Shown here piece by piece: positions 1 through 11,897 of a stretch of DNA of 64,000 nt. Position 1 is the stretch's first letter. Every line of letters starts with the position of its first letter. The stretch comes from Lomentospora prolificans (Eukaryota; Ascomycota; Sordariomycetes; Microascales; Microascaceae), in contig JARFXM010000003.1 in assembly GCA_029532625.1 (NCBI GenBank), positions 2,852,001-2,916,000 of the forward strand, given 5' to 3'. Made by a program: the position numbers and the translations under genes. The notes below the pieces were generated by a model, which saw only the letters and a list, made by a program, of their open reading frames with translations, was not told the origin of the DNA and searched no databases.

Positions 1-518
1 ATGACGTGCAAAAGTGTTTTTCATCAATTTAACGAGAATCTGCTTAATCTTACATGAAGCACTCGTGAAGATCCAAACAAGCAACTAGAGTAGATGACGC
101 AAGTGAAGTCCTTCAAGGAATAGGGCCCCTCTGAAAAGGGAAGAAGAAGGGGGCGAAGAAAAAAAGAGAACAAAAAAGCGAGGAACCGCGTGTTGAACGA
201 ACGGAACCTACGAAAACCTTCCGGGGGTGTTTTCTAGCTTTATGAGCGCTTGAAGTTGGCTAGACCTCATTACAGCTGGCAGGCTGCTTGAGCTACTCGG
301 CTGGGAATTTACTCTGAATCTTGACATATAAAGCTATAATGCAGCGTCAGGATAGTCGGGAAGGAGCAGCGAGGCTTCAAGCCGATCGACGGCGCCTTCC
401 CTATATTGTGACGCTCGCAACGACATATTTTGTATGAAGTGACAAAGATGGAACGCTTCATTGAATGTGTAACTATTAAAAACATTGAGCAGCCTTCCGG
501 GTGCTTTTTGAAGTTAAC
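1..518. other. Left-edge non-coding stretch
   Basis: This is the 3' flank of the HAD hydrolase gene on the minus strand. It contains A/G-rich sequence around 130-180 but no supported gene, tRNA or repeat. The only open frame of note, 430-612, is short and has no recognisable features. Confidence 0.5.
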
Positions 519-1482
519 TTATATTTTAGCTCTTGCCGGGCCGGTCCTCATCTGCATAGGTATCTTGGGGTGGTCTCCAGCCAGCTTCAGACCCGTCACA
601 TTCTCGAGTTGATCAACGGCCTCGAAAGCTCTACCGAGGTTTACCTTGAAGGTATTGAATCCAAACTGTCGCGCCGCCCTCAGGTTCTCGCCGATGTCGT
701 CAAAGAAGAGCACTTCGTCGGCCTTGATACCATTGTCCCAGCCCAATCTCTTCCACCGCTCGCTTCCTCGGTGCTTCTCGGCGAACTCGTTTGCGGTCCG
801 GAGAGCGAGTTCATAAATCCTAGGGTCGGGTTTCCTCAACCCGACATGGGCCGAGGAGATGAAGAAGTCAAAAGGGTCGCGTATGGGGTCATTTGAGAGG
901 CTCCTGTGAAGCTGGTGGGTGGGGGGGAAGATAACGGTGTTGCTCAGGGCTCCTATCATGTATTCACCGCTCGCTTTGAGAGCTTGCAGGGCAGGGAACA
1001 TCCATGGATCGGGAGTCCTTGAGATGGTCATCATTTGGTTAAACAGCCAGTTAGAGTCGACGGCTGGAAGAGGAGGAATCTCTCGCGGTAACTTGGGGTC
1101 CTTGGCCTGCTGGGTGCGGTAGAACGCTTCCCATCGTTCCTGGTTGTGCAAATCCTCCTTGAATCCTGCGAAAAAGGCTTCGTCCATGGGAATGCTGCCC
1201 GTTTCGAGCCGGTGCCAGAAGCCGTTGGGGGAAGTCTTGGAAATAGAATAGTTTACCCAACCGGGCGGGATTCCTAGCTCGAGCTCATACTCAAGAATAG
1301 CTTGAAAGGGGGAGACGACCTGTTAACATTAGCGGATATCTACATGTTTATTAAGTCCACTAGGATTGAGGTATCAAGAGAATCATGGACTGTATAAAAG
1401 CCACGATTTTGGGTGTGAATTCACTTACACAGACCCCACCAATATCAAACAAGAGAACCTTCGGCTTCTTAACTACTGCCAT
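519..1482 (-). CDS. HAD-superfamily hydrolase (sEH N-domain/ACAD10-like type)
   Basis: Two exons, 1482-1429 and 1319-519, separated by a 109-nt intron with donor GTAAGT and acceptor CAG, give a 284-residue protein. The reading frame is continuous across the junction (GGVC|VVSP), and the ATG at 1482 directly precedes the first HAD motif. All four HAD motifs are visible: motif I DIGGV at about residue 13, motif II with Ser in ALSNT at about 144, motif III Lys in LRKPDP at about 181, and motif IV FFDDIGEN at about 225. The cap region between motifs I and II is helical and rich in aromatic residues, as in subfamily IA relatives of the soluble epoxide hydrolase N-domain. The family cleaves phosphate or halide via an Asp nucleophile; the substrate here cannot be predicted. 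Motif I has Gly where phosphatases usually carry a second Asp. It diverges from the L5 gene across about 0.5 kb. Confidence 0.85.
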
Positions 1483-1988
1483 CTCAGCGGTCACTAATTC
1501 TAGAACTTGCTCAACGTTGGCGTAGTCGTCAGGGCCCATTGAGGAATCTGCTAAGCATAACTGGAATATATATTCGTGGAGAAGTGAGACGCATAGTTAA
1601 AATAGTCATGGTTCCAGTTGCATTCATAAGGCGTCCCCTGGTCCCTTTCCGGGAACCCCTTCAGCTCGGTCTCGATCACTAACTCCGGAAGTCGATCTGC
1701 CTCGGCATGCCTCTCATTGAGGACTGGCTGGCTTATTCAGCTCGGCTTTCGCTTGCCCCTCCATCAGCATCGCGCGCGCCTTATCGATAGGATTCATCAC
1801 GTGAGCGTCCCCTACCCATGTGCCTGTCCAGCTTCTGAGAGCCCCACCAAAATCAATTTAGGGCAAGCAGGTGGGAAAATAGGAACCTCCACAGAAAATC
1901 CGAGCGCACTTGGAATCTCAACTCTCTCACACCTCAACATCAACAAGACCATAGTACAGCTGAGCAATCGCCAGCCAAATCAGTCAAA
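1483..1988. promoter_or_regulatory. Divergent promoter region, HAD hydrolase / ribosomal protein L5
   Basis: This 506-bp spacer separates the start codons of two divergently transcribed genes and must hold both 5' leaders and core promoters. A TTAGGG word lies at about 1858-1863, a telomere-repeat-like element often seen upstream of fungal ribosomal protein genes, but a single copy is weak evidence. A CA/TC-rich stretch ending in CAAAATG precedes the L5 start. A CTGGCTGG word lies at 1734-1741. Confidence 0.5.
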
Positions 1989-3178
1989 ATGGTAAGCTCA
2001 TGATGATTGCCGTTCTGGTCCCCGATCAGAAGAGCAATGCGGCCCGGCAGAAATGCCATTTCGCACCCCAGAAACCGAGACCGCGTGAGGTTCTCGTGGA
2101 GTCGATGCAAGATGCTTCGGATTGGGGGGCAATCCAAAAATATCTGAAGCGCAAATTGCTGACTCGTGTTTGTTTGATGGAATAGGCCTTCCACAAGCTG
2201 GTGAAGAACAGCGCTTACTACAGGTGAGTCCATTGGCGCAGAAGCCTGGTTTCTGGGTCTTGGTGTCCCATTGCTCCCCGACCAATTCAGCTAACAATCA
2301 CTTCGTCTCCTAGCCGCTACCAGACCAAGTACAAGCGCAGACGGCAAGGAAAGACCGACTACTACGCCCGTAAGCGACTTATCACCCAGGCCAAGAACAA
2401 GTATGGCGCTCCCAAGTACCGACTTGTCGTCCGCTTCACCAACCGCGACATCATCATGCAAGTCGTCTCTTCCGAGATCACTGGCGACAAGATTCTCGCG
2501 TCCGCCTACTCTCACGAGCTCCCTGCCTACGGCATTAATCACGGACTCACCAACTGGGCCGCTGCCTACGCTACCGGTCTCTTGATCGCCCGCCGTGTTC
2601 TCAAGAAGGTCGGCCTCGATGAGACTTTCACCGGTGTTGAGGAGCCCGATGGTGAGTTCACCCTCACCGAGGCTGCCGAGACCGACGATGGCGAGCGCCG
2701 CCCGTTCAAGTGCTTCCTTGATGTCGGTCTCCACCGTACTTCTACCGGTGCCCGTGTCTTCGGTGCCATGAAGGGTGCTTCGGACGGTGGTCTCTACGTG
2801 CCTCACTCCGAGAAGCGATTCCCTGGTTTTGATATCGAGACCAAGGAGCTCGACGCCGAGGTCCTCCGCAAGTACATCTACGGCGGTCACGTCGCTGAGT
2901 ACATGGAGACTCTGGCCGACGACGATGAGGAACGCTACAAGAGCCAGTTCCAGAAGTACATCGATGACGATATCGATGCTGATGGCCTCGAGGACCTCTA
3001 CACCGAGGCCCACCAGGCCATCCGTGCGGACCCCTTCAAGAAGGTCGAGGGCAAGGGCCCCAAGAAGACCAAGGAGGAGTGGAAGGCCGAGTCCAAGAAG
3101 TATAGGACTCCCAAGCTTACCTACGAGCAGCGCAAGGAGGGTGTCCAGAAGAGGATCGCCGAGTACCGCGATGCCTAA
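1989..3178 (+). CDS. rpl5: 60S ribosomal protein L5 (uL18)
   Basis: Three exons, 1989-1991, 2186-2223 and 2314-3178, encode 301 residues, close to the roughly 297 usual in fungi. Exon 1 is only the start codon, directly followed by the donor GTAAGC. Exon 2 encodes AFHKLVKNSAYY; exon 3 continues with SRYQTKYKRRRQGKTDYY, the highly conserved N-terminus that contacts 5S rRNA. The central uL18 fold contains ASAYSHELPAYG and GLTNWAAAYATGLL; the C-terminus is Lys-rich (FKKVEGKGPKKTKEEW). The protein carries 5S rRNA with L11 into the pre-60S particle in the nucleus and then sits in the central protuberance. Codon choice in exon 3 is strongly biased to C-ending codons, as expected of a very highly expressed gene; this bias also produces a long antisense open frame that is not a gene. 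Confidence 0.98.
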
Positions 3179-4602
3179 ATGTTTTCATAAAATTAGGTCG
3201 GCAAGCTCGGTTGAGGTTGAAAAAAATCATTGGGGCATGCATTGGGTTTTGTCTCTCTTGGTCAGGAGTTTAAGAGGTTTTAGCATGACTTTCACGACGA
3301 CAAATTGAGCGCGTCTTCAAGATGAAATCTGAACTTCCATGACCCATTCTGTCTCCACATTACCTAGTCGATCAATTCCTCTAACCGCTAGTATGGTGGA
3401 TACATGCCGCTAACCGTGCTCCAGACGTGATCTGTAAACTGCAATAAGCATCTTTTTTTTTACCTTGTTTTAACGTAGAATAATACGGGCTCGGCGCGGA
3501 AACTCGGAGAACCCACGGACTACTGGGCTCCTCGAGGATGGGAGAGATTAGGGCGGGGGGGCATGTTGAGTGCGACAATAGCTAGCCAAGGCTGTTGTCA
3601 CTGTTCCTGAACACAGCAACCATTTGTCCGGGCATCCCGATGAAGAGAAAGAATTGGCCAGGGTCGGACAACGAGATCGGAACCACTGGTGGAGCCGGCG
3701 TGGGATTGCGAGCGACCGCCAAGCGTTCTCGTGATGACCAATAATATATTCTATCCAGATGACATCATGTGGAGATAATGACAAGATTGCAGGAGGATGT
3801 ATGGCATCCATCCTGCCCATCACTTCATGTTGGTGCGGGCGAAGGAACTACATATTGCAAGGGCTCAGTCACAGGGTTTTCTTCGGCATCAATGCGGCAA
3901 TTGCACGGATGTGGTGACAAATGACAGTGGCGGAAAAGTCTGGTGAGGGCTTAGCGGAGCTGGTGACCTCCGTTGTTGATGGGGTTAACACTATTAGGTG
4001 GTCAAGGCACCATCCAGGCGGGTCGGCTCCACTGAAAGAAATCAATTGGTGAGCACTTCCTACGTTGTTCAGTGGGTAACGTGAGCCTCTCCCGTTGAGC
4101 CACCCCCAAAATCCAACCCCAAATTCTCTCCCGAAATACTGGACCCCAGCCCGCTGGCTACCACCCTCGAGTGGCCCGGGTCTGCTTCTCTCGATCTCTC
4201 CGGCCATCCAAATCTTGTCCGTGTGCAATTTCGCAATCCAGCTGACATCAGCGTCTTGAGCGTCCGTTCAGAGTATGAGCTTCGTGGGCGACCAAAAGTA
4301 CACCCCTTCTCCGCTCTAGATCACGCCCCCCATTTCAAATAATAAATCGTGCAATCCATCACCCTGCCCAGTTCTCCACGGTCCTGATCCATCCTAGTTC
4401 TATTAGGGCCTACCACCGTTCGAGCTGAAGCAAGCCCTTTCCTTATCGCGCGTGAGATTCAGGCCCCGCCACTGAATTAGTGATGGCTATTTCAGCCCTT
4501 CGATAGCCCCCGTCCTCTCTGCGTCGAAGGACTCAATACAATACTTTTTTATCTTCCCCTTTTATTTCTAGCTTCAGCTTTGCAATTGCTTTTCCCTCCA
4601 AC
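3179..4602. other. Spacer between L5 and the LRR protein gene
   Basis: This contains the L5 3' UTR and the promoter and leader of the downstream gene on the same strand. The last 100 bases before 4603 are pyrimidine-rich (TTTTTTATCTTCCCCTTTTATTT-like), typical of a fungal leader. An open frame on the minus strand, 3869-4228, has no recognisable domain, and I do not call it. Confidence 0.5.
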
Positions 4603-7600
4603 ATGGAGAGCGCACACGAGGTGGATGTCAGTTGGATGACCCACGGGCCTTCCAAAGGTGAGCATACCCTTTCGGCTTCTCTTCATGCCTCCTCACATGT
4701 GGCAAGCCGAAGAGCCTCCGCAACGTCAGAGCTTCGGCTTCTTCCATCTCGGCATCCTTACCCTTGCTTTGCCGTCACTCAACGACGGTCTTTTCTATAC
4801 TAAACTGGGAGCGTACTTCGCTCTATAGAGTATTGGCAATAACTAACATCGCGATTCTCATCAGACAAAGCTGCGAAGTCACAACCTTCCGCTTCTACGA
4901 CGACGAAAAGTGCGCCACGAGTATCAGCCCAACCCCGCCAACCCATCGGGACGCCGATTCCTCCTACTACAACTACCGCGACCACCACGACGCCGGTATC
5001 CGCACAGCAAAACTCGCCCAGTCCGCCCGTGTCCCCGAGCGTCAATGGCGCCCCTTCGAACACCGGAGCGACAGCTCCCAAACCCATTCCAACACCGAAT
5101 TCTAGGCTGAGCCGGAGCAATTCGGTCGATCGACAGTCCACACCGCCACTCGGCACTTCACCTCAGCGCCGCTCTTCTTGGTTCTCCAACATCTCTTCTA
5201 AATTCTCCGGTACCTCCCCTGTTACATCTCAGGTTGCACCCGTACCTGAGAACAAGCCTCTTGTCCAGCCTCGGGCCCCTGTTAGCAGTAGACCCGCTGT
5301 GCTTCCACAGGGAGGGCGGAACGGTGGCGATGCGCCTTACACGCCCGCGCCGCCTCGGGCTAATTCCGGTGGCAATCTCTTAGACCTCTTTCGCCGGCTA
5401 TCATCAGGTGCCGCTAGTCTAGGACACGGTGCTAGAGGCAATCATGGCTTGGTCGAGCGGAGGGTTCTGAACGTCGATGATGCGCGTGAGCGATGCAAGA
5501 TTTCTGAGTTAAACCAGGCCAAGTTGAGGAGGGTAGCCTTCTGTGTCGACGTTGAGATCGCGCCCCAGCCAAAGTACGTAGAGGATGCTTCGCGAAAGAA
5601 AAAATCGGACAAGAAGACCGATCAGCCCGAGAAGAATGGCGCGGCAACCGCGTCGAAGGAAACCGCTGCTACTGAAGCCAACGGCGTTGCATCAGCGGTA
5701 GACTCAGTCGAGTCCAAACCCGCCCCAGGTTCAGCCAAGGATAATGGCTCTAGCAAAAAGAAGAAGGAAAAGAAGAAGAAGAGCGAAGAAGAACGCAAGG
5801 CGAGAAAGGAAAAGAAAAGGAAGCTGGCTGAGGCTAATGGTACGATACCTATGGAGATCCACCGGTCAAGCAGCGACTCCTCCCTTGACACTAATACAGC
5901 TTCCGGCACTGCTACGCCCAAAATATCAACCTTCCCAACTACGAACCCCGTTCGGATTTATAGGCGATGCTGCCAACTTAGGGAGACACCAATTCTCAAG
6001 AAGATTACCGAGCAACTGTCTGACGCATCCAATTACTCGACGGAAACTGGTATCGTTGAGAAGTTGGACCTATCTGGTTACTGGATGCAGCTCCCCGATC
6101 TTATCACGCTGGGTGATTACCTGGCTGTGGTGCCGGTTAAAGAGGTTTTTCTCGAGGAATGTGGCCTAACTGACGAAGGTCTTCGGGTCGTCCTTGCAGG
6201 TTTGCTTGCAGCTAAGAAGCCGGACTCGAAGAGACGGAGATACGCCAACTATTCGGACCATTCCATGCATGGAGGTGTAATAGAGCGTCTGGTCTTGAAG
6301 AATAACAAAATCGGGCCAGAAGGATGGAAGCATGTTTGCCTCTTCATCTATCTTTCTCGATCCCTTAAATTCCTAGATTTATCCGGAATTCCCTTCCCGA
6401 ATCCAGCCAGGCCGCCAGCGCAGAATGGGGAACTTTCCCCTCCCACGCAAATTTCCCTGGCCGCCAATATCGCCTACCTGCTCTCCAGATCGCTCGGCGA
6501 ACGCCTCGCAGGCTCGGACCTTGAACTTCTAAACCTGGGAGAAACTTGCCCCGCTCCAGAGCAGCTAGGTGTCATCATAGATGGTGCAATCCAATGTGGA
6601 CTCCGCAGGCTGGGTCTGGCCCGGAACAACATTACCGAGGAAGGAGTTGCACACGTCGCGAGGTATCTAGAAGTTGGCAAATGCGAAGGACTTGATCTCT
6701 GCGGCAATGATCTGCGCGACCACATCGAGGCACTCGCAGACGCCATTGGAGACGATCACAAGCTATGGGCCTTGAGCTTGGCAGATTGTAACCTAGGGCC
6801 AACGGCAATCTGCAAGGTCTTCCCTCCGCTCCTCAAGCTAGGCGACTTCCGCTTCATTGATCTGTCACACAACCCGGACTTATTCCAGAGCGAGACCAAG
6901 GCTATGCAAGCACTTCGGAGGTGCGTAAAAATAAGGGCCCTCGCTATTAAGTTGATCCACAGCTAACATCAAGTACATTAGATACCTCCCCAAGATGCCA
7001 TATCTTAAACGTATCCATCTTGCCGACGTCTCCATGACATCGGAGCAGGCTATCGCACTTGCAGAAGTATTGCCTGAGGTCCCTCAGCTCGCACACATCA
7101 GTCTTCAAGACAACCCAGATCTTACGAAACTCGCAGACGCCCGCACTGAAGAAGCGCAAGAAGAAGCATGCGCACTCTATGCCTCTTTACTAGCCGCTGC
7201 CCGCGTTTCTAAGACTCTCGTGTCAGTGGATATCGACGTACCTACTGAAGAATCTGGTGAGGTTGTCAAGGCCCTCGCCAAGCAAGTCGTCGCCTACTGT
7301 CTACGCAATATGGAACGCCTACAAGTGGGCGACCTTGAAGATCCGGCAGTTGCTGAAATTGTCGTGCCGTATCCGGATGTTCTGGCGCATCTTGTCGGCC
7401 GCGAGGAAACCGGTTCAGACGAGGTAGACATAGATACCACTGCGCCAGACGACGATTACGTTATCGGAGGTACAGGCGTTGTCAAGGCCCTGGCCTGCTG
7501 CCTTGATAACAAAGGAGATGAATCGAGACGACCGAGTTTTGAATCTCTTCGCGGGACCGATAGCGGCGTTTCCACACCAGGCACGAGGCTACCTTCGGGC

Positions 7601-8383
7601 AGGGCGAAGAACATGTCTAAGCACCTACTATCGAGCGCCCGGAAGATTCGCGCTCGACTACAGCCTGCGCTCGCCAGGGCTAAGGAGCATTCGGAGGGTG
7701 GAGAAGAAGATTTACGCAAATTGATCTTCCTCGAGGCCACTCTGAATGGTATCATCAAGAGGTTCGAAGACGAATTCCCAGAGACAAGAGAAGTTACCAA
7801 CGGCACCCATCGGCCCCTGAGCGCCGCCGCCGACGTCGCCCAAGGAACCCAACAGGTTGTCCCCTCTCTTCCCGATGGAGAGGACAGCAATGTATTGGTT
7901 TCGGACGTCGAAGATGACGAGAACTCTCTTCATATCCGACCCATCTCGAGGTCATCATCGCTGCACGCTAACACTAAACCTCTTGATCTCGAAGAGGGCC
8001 GCATGCATCGCCGCGGGCATCGATTCCGCACTAGCATTGTCCATCCCTTCGAGAAGTACGAGGAGGTGCTGGTCGCGTCCCTAGACGAAATGGGCGAGAA
8101 TTCCAAACATCTCCAGATGCTGCGCGAAATGATCGACGATCTAAACGATCCCGCCCTAGATGCCTCTGTGGCAGAAAAAGGCCTGGTACGGACATTCAAG
8201 GAGGAGAGAGCTCTGGTTGCGGAGAGGTTAAGAGACGTCGACCCCGAACACTGGGAAAAGTTTAGGGAGAGTCAGGTCATGGCGAGAAAGAACATTAATG
8301 TTGACGAGAGCTGGTTGGCTCGCGTGAGCGGCGAGACAGCCATTGCTGCCGCCGACCCGAAGAACGAGAGTGCAATCGAGTAG
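4603..8383 (+). CDS. Mhp1-like leucine-rich-repeat protein
   Basis: Three exons, 4603-4657, 4865-6920 and 6982-8383, give 1170 residues. The first intron (207 nt) and second (61 nt; donor GTGCGT, branch CTAAC, acceptor TAG) keep the frame. The N-terminus has an acidic/Trp patch (MESAHEVDVSWM), then a long Ser/Thr/Pro-rich disordered stretch with phosphorylation-prone motifs (RLSRSNS, PQRRSSW). A Lys-rich tract lies at about 315-338, followed by leucine-rich repeats from about 378 to 760 (VEKLDLSGYW, LKFLDLSGIP, LELLNLGE, LRRLGLARNNI). The C-terminal part is mostly charged and helical. Filamentous-fungal proteins of this layout are commonly annotated as Mhp1-like, after the yeast microtubule-associated protein. 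That name rests on my recollection of the N-terminal motif and overall architecture; another LRR scaffold is possible. No catalytic residues are apparent. Confidence 0.8.
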
Positions 8384-8437
8384 TGGATACGTAGGAGAGC
8401 GAGCCGGCGATCAAATGGTTGATATTTCTTTCCCCCT

Positions 8438-8474
<37 letters not shown>

Positions 8475-9329
8475 TTTTCTTTGGACTACAGATGATGGCA
8501 AATGGCTACATATTTTGTACGAGTATATATCTGCGAGGCGTTTTGTTGACCGTCCATCTTTTCTTGAGAGCAATGATAGGCAACATGGTCTGGGTGAGGC
8601 TGTGGAAAGATCATTCACCTTGCTTTGATACGAAACGAGAGCGTATCCCAGAAATGTACAATTTTACACGACATACACGAGACCAAGGGCAAAAGAAGAA
8701 CGGGACGCTTTCATTTCTTTTTTTCTTCTTTTTTTTTCAACTTGAAATTGCCGTTCACGTCTAATGGGCCGTTTTGATTCTTCTCATATGCCCTTGCAGG
8801 AGCATTTCCAGACCATGGGGGGCTATCTGCTTTTCCTTTAAACAGAGAGATGGGGAGTTATAAAAGGCTCATGAAATCTACGACACTGCGGAGCGAGTCC
8901 CTTAATGCTACGAGATAGAATCACCAAAATGCATACCCTCGGACGATGTCGTTCACTGGGTGCGAACGTTGCAGCGTCTGTCCCACGCATCACGGTTTGT
9001 GAGAACCTTTAACCATTTCTCAAGCCTCGCTCGTATTCTGTCTTTGGAGAGAGTACCAGGGTATCAATAACAGCCAAAAGAAAAATAAAGTTAAAAGTAA
9101 GAACCTTGATCCCCACACTGGCAAGTTGATGAGGACCGTACTCCCCTTTGCCGCAGCCTTTTTTCCGCCGTAAACGCCATAAACACCTCGCCTGGCTTTG
9201 AATAAACCGGTACACCAAGTACATCCAAGAACAAACAAGACGGGAATTCCCATCTTTTCAACATACTTCACGACGCAACCCAGTACCCCTCGGGAGGAAC
9301 GGATTCCAGTCGCCAATTAAAAGAGAATT
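8384..9329. other. Convergent 3' flanks with homopolymer tracts
   Basis: This lies between the 3' ends of the LRR gene (plus) and the DUF6536 gene (minus). It holds a 30-base T run and further T-rich tracts near 8470-8480 and 8715-8740. No gene is supported. Confidence 0.5.
8440..8469. repeat. Poly(T) run of 30
   Basis: This is an uninterrupted run of 30 T, starting 57 bases after the LRR gene stop codon. It lies in the 3' UTR or just beyond it. Length may vary between isolates or reflect assembly limits. Confidence 0.9.
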
Positions 9330-11897
9330 TTAGGCATATGCCCTTCCAACAGAAATCATGCCGACAGAGCGCGGGCCTCTATTCTCGCCCGCAAAGCCCA
9401 GCCTGCCGACCTCCATGCCCTCGCCTTCCCTGACGACGCCCCACGTCAGCCTCTCGGCGGTAGGATCGACAAGGTTGAGCTCATCGCCGGGGCCGTGGCA
9501 CCGGGCGCTGATGACGGCCGAGCAAGTACCTCCGCGTAGAGCGAGGGGGTTGCCCGCGGGCAGGCCGTTGACGTAGCTGGCCGTGGGGTTCGCGCGGCGA
9601 AGGCCTAGACCTAGAGGGATGGTAAGAATGCCGAGCAAGACCGCAAGGAGGGCTAGGAGCGCGGTCGAGGAAGTCGAAAGCGCCGTGAGTTGGGTGGTCT
9701 CGGTGGACGACGACAAGTCCGAAGTAGGGCCACTAACATCGACGGCAACAACGACCAGAGAGTTGGTGACCAATAGACCCGTGGCTGAGAAGAGCAGCAT
9801 AAGAAGCCAAGACCACGGTCGCGGGAGCGTGAGATAGAGACTCGTCTGCTGGACGCCTCGCGCGTCTCCTGAGAGCCGAAGTGCGCGGTGCCGGTCCGGC
9901 ACGGCGAATTCGGACATTTCGTGTCCGACAAAATATATGCTCAAGAGAGCGTTAAGAGTAACGTAAAGCAGGGCAAGTAAAAGATGAGGTAGCCCTGCAA
10001 CGAGACTCACTGCCGCCCGACTGGTTCCGGCAGGAAAGACGTAGATTTGGTGGGATGCAGGCTCTCCGAAGGGTGTGAGCTTTCCTTCGGGCTGTCCTGC
10101 GATATTGATCGCCATCGCGGAGGCAGCTAAACCGGTGGGGATGATCCACGCCAGGGCAAAGACGACCCAACGTGTAATCGACGGCGTCATAATCCATACA
10201 TGCTCATGGGGAACCCAATACTTAGCCTCGTACAACGGCCATCTTCCCGCACGCACGTCAGACTTGGTCAGTAAGCAAGCATTGCGCGTCGTGACGTCCT
10301 GGGTCTGAAGGAAAGAAGAGATGGCATCGCCAAGGGTCGCCAGAGGTTTGAACCTCCGAAGCAGTGCGGCGGCCCCAACGCCGATGACAAGAATAAGATT
10401 AATTAGAGTAACAACCCCCAGTAAAGAACCGGAGAGCCTCAGCTCGCAAAAGTCGTTATCGAATCCAGCCGTTTCCGCGAGGCAGAAGAGAATTTCTGAT
10501 CTCTGGAGACGCACCCCTTGTCTAATCTCGGCATCCAAGAAGCGGCCTCCTCGAGTGCCAGCTAGGGCAGTCTGTACTAGACTTCCCGCAGAAGAATCGA
10601 TACCAGTGACTACAAGTATGGTAGAAAAGTCGTCAATGAATGGACCAGTGAACGAGGTGATGCATTGCGACGAGGTTAGGTTCGTAAATAATCCGCGGCT
10701 GGCGCTGTCCTGAAGAGACAACAAGTCAATCCGTGATAGCGCAGCGGAGTTGGTTTCCGAGGCATTGGAGAAAGGGGCGCCCGAGAGGAAGGGTTCGGTT
10801 ACAAAAACGAGGCTCGACGAGATGCCAACCTTGGAGACAAAGATTACACCATTATAACTGCGTCGGGGGAAAACATGAGTTAGAAGAAGAAATGGAGGAA
10901 GTAGGAGGGACTCGTTCAGGAGACTTACAGTATTTGAATGCTAAAGGCTGCAAGGAGAATGGAAATTGCAAGAAGCGCCCTGAGGCGAGAGATGTGAATG
11001 AGATTCCTAAACGAGGGAATGCCAATATCCAACCACTTTCTCGTGTCGTGGGCGGCCGAGATTTCGCCTCTTGTCGGGCTCGTAAGAACTTGAAAGACGT
11101 AATTTGAAATTGCAAGCAAGACGACCAGGAAGACGTTGATTATGACTTGTAAGAGCCAGTTGATTCTCCGTGCGCCATCGCACTCACCCACGTACACGGT
11201 TGATTCGCCGCCCAGCAGCCTCGACCGTGAGACGGCGAGAGTAAGGCAGATAACGCCGACAACGAGGATTAGAAAAGATATTAGTGTATTAAGAACAACT
11301 CCAAACCTCCAACCCACCAGGCGTGAAACCGGCCTCCCCTTCATCTTGCCGCCTTCGGCATTCGACGGAACGAGATCGTCGTCGGTATTGGCGTCGGAAT
11401 TCGAATGGCTCGCGGAGAAGTAAAAGTCCGCAGCTCTCGATCTATGAGCTCTATCCCGCTGCTCCAGGTTCACACCATGAAACCCATGCGCTCTCATCGA
11501 GGCTCGCAGTGCAACAGTTTCGGGAGTCTCGCCACGAAGATAGTTTATCACATAATCCGGAACAAGGTCCTTGTCTACCGTGCTAGGGGATGACTGTCCG
11601 CTATACATAGCGCGCGGTTGCCACGTCGTCCGGCGGGCAGCGGATCTATGTGAGCTTGATGTCTGGCCATCGGGCGAGCTGTTGCTCTGAAACGGCCATT
11701 GAAGAGTTTGTCTGTTGGAAATGTAATCCACTGATTCGTTCACCCTATGCGAGAGAATCGTGTTAGCTACTAGTGACGGATTGTTAACGCTCCTGGGGTA
11801 GAACATACCTCTCCACCCTCTGCACCTCGCCATTTTCATCCCAGGTATACCTGTAAGTGGTGGGCTTGTGGTCTCTTGGTGGTATTATGACCTCCAT
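9330..11897 (-). CDS. DUF6536 polytopic membrane protein
   Basis: Three exons, 11897-11809, 11744-10929 and 10857-9330, encode 810 residues. Introns of 64 nt (GTATGT...TAG) and 71 nt (GTAAGT...CAG) preserve frame (VER|VNES; SIQIL|YNGVIF). Residues 1-165 are hydrophilic and Ser/Arg-rich, presumably cytosolic. From GWRFGVVLN (about 175) I count eight hydrophobic segments: three in the DUF6536 region (about 175-330), followed by a Ser/Thr/Cys-containing loop, and five in the C-terminal half (for example LLGVVTLINLILVIGVG, LALLYVTLNALLSIYFVG). The family is fungus-specific, usually predicted to be plasma-membrane located and without assigned biochemical function. HEMSEFAVPDRHRALRLS between membrane segments is a conserved-looking cytosolic or extracellular motif. 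The start was chosen as the ATG that opens exon 1; further upstream exons cannot be excluded. Confidence 0.88.

Noticed and set aside
1998..2163. Possible box C/D snoRNA in intron 1 of the L5 gene (ATGATGA and CTGA motifs)
   Set aside because: The C-box-like motif is only eight bases from the 5' splice site, the D-box candidates give an unusually long RNA, and I see no terminal stem; not enough to call.
2291..3013. 240-codon open frame on the minus strand
   Set aside because: It is the exact antisense of L5 exon 3 and arises from the extreme codon bias of that gene.
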